IMG/VR virus record: IMGVR_UViG_3300021368_000907
Location: 1-23,490 of that record
Length of the DNA: 23,490 nt
Strand: one strand, 5' to 3'
DNA from: a virus
Made by a program: the position numbers and the translations under genes. The stretch's first letter is position 1, and the number at the start of each line of letters is the position of its first letter. Positions 23,397 through 23,490 of the stretch are shown here, piece by piece. The notes below the pieces were generated by a model. The model made no database searches, was not told where the DNA came from, and saw only the letters and a list, made by a program, of their open reading frames with translations.

Positions 23397-23490
23397 ATGG
23401 AAGAAAAGCGAAACGCAATACAGTTCCCTGAGTTTGAACTACCCTTCAATAGTTTTATTGGAGGGTGGTTTATCCCCACTGATGTTTGTG
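23397..23490 (+). CDS. Start of a gene cut by the window end, possibly a 2OG-Fe(II) oxygenase
   Basis: The frame begins MEEKRNAIQFPEFELPFNSF and continues with IGGWFIPTDVC to the window end; only 31 codons are visible. The ATG abuts the T-run of the terminator copy, exactly as for the HNH gene, and there is no ordinary ribosome site. The IGGWFIP..VC stretch loosely recalls the N-termini of cyanophage 2-oxoglutarate/iron oxygenases, but too little is present to be sure. It was probably the direct downstream neighbour of psbD before the HNH insertion. Confidence 0.5.
   Translation, partial: MEEKRNAIQFPEFELPFNSFIGGWFIPTDVC

Larger units (their letters stand above)
23343..23399 (+). repeat. Right copy of the direct repeat flanking the HNH gene
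   Basis: This copy matches 22285-22342 over the psbD tail, the promoter-like element, the terminator arms and the start codon of the following gene. Differences are the third base of the last Leu codon, four loop-side positions, and one T fewer in the T-run. Confidence 0.9.

Noticed and set aside
1-23490. tRNA genes, CRISPR arrays, attachment sites, insertion sequences
   Set aside because: I saw no cloverleaf, spaced repeat array, tRNA-end duplication or transposase. The only mobile-type gene is the HNH endonuclease.

Overview
The window looks like part of the genome of a T4-like cyanophage (a cyanomyovirus) infecting marine Synechococcus or Prochlorococcus. The evidence is a run of giant, low-complexity beta-rich virion and fibre proteins on one strand, T4-type late promoter elements (CATAAATA and close variants) at transcription-unit boundaries, two high-light-inducible protein (hli) genes, and complete psbA and psbD genes encoding photosystem II D1 and D2. 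The chromosome is AT-rich and tightly packed. No stretch over 300 bases lacks a gene, and there is no tRNA, rRNA or CRISPR array.

Layout. (1) 1-15190, plus strand: six structural genes. They are a 5'-truncated fibre protein, a 279-residue fibre-like protein sharing its repeat, a subtilase fused to a C-terminal cupredoxin-like domain, an 1177-residue fibre protein with NTALG-type repeats, a 1535-residue protein with two propeller-like regions and two LamG-like domains, and an 1110-residue virion protein. Late promoter elements lie before four of them. (2) 15215-17112, plus strand: four overlapping genes for membrane-associated proteins of unknown role. (3) 17015-18671, minus strand: three genes for proteins with Sec-type signal peptides, driven by a late element and tail to tail with the previous block. 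The last one has no convincing start codon. (4) 18718-19616, plus strand: an excellent sigma70-type promoter feeding five tiny, mostly overlapping genes, two of them hli, closed by a strong terminator. (5) 19625-23490, plus strand: a 57-residue gene, a structured psbA leader, psbA (Glu130 type), a terminator, a small gene overlapping psbD, psbD, an inserted zinc-finger/HNH endonuclease gene, and the start of one more gene cut by the window end.

Function. The photosynthesis genes would replace D1 and D2 turnover and protect chlorophyll during infection. The structural genes build the virion and its host-recognition fibres.

Most interesting: the HNH gene sits between two copies of a ~57-base block. 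The block holds the psbD 3' end, a promoter-like element whose extended -10 uses the psbD stop codon, and a terminator whose T-run touches the next start codon. The right copy keeps a remnant psbD C-terminus with synonymous differences, which suggests a homing-type insertion involving a divergent psbD allele. Also notable are the subtilase-cupredoxin virion protein, a late promoter directly followed by a terminator at 19546-19616, the missing start at about 17740, and non-consensus residues in D1.
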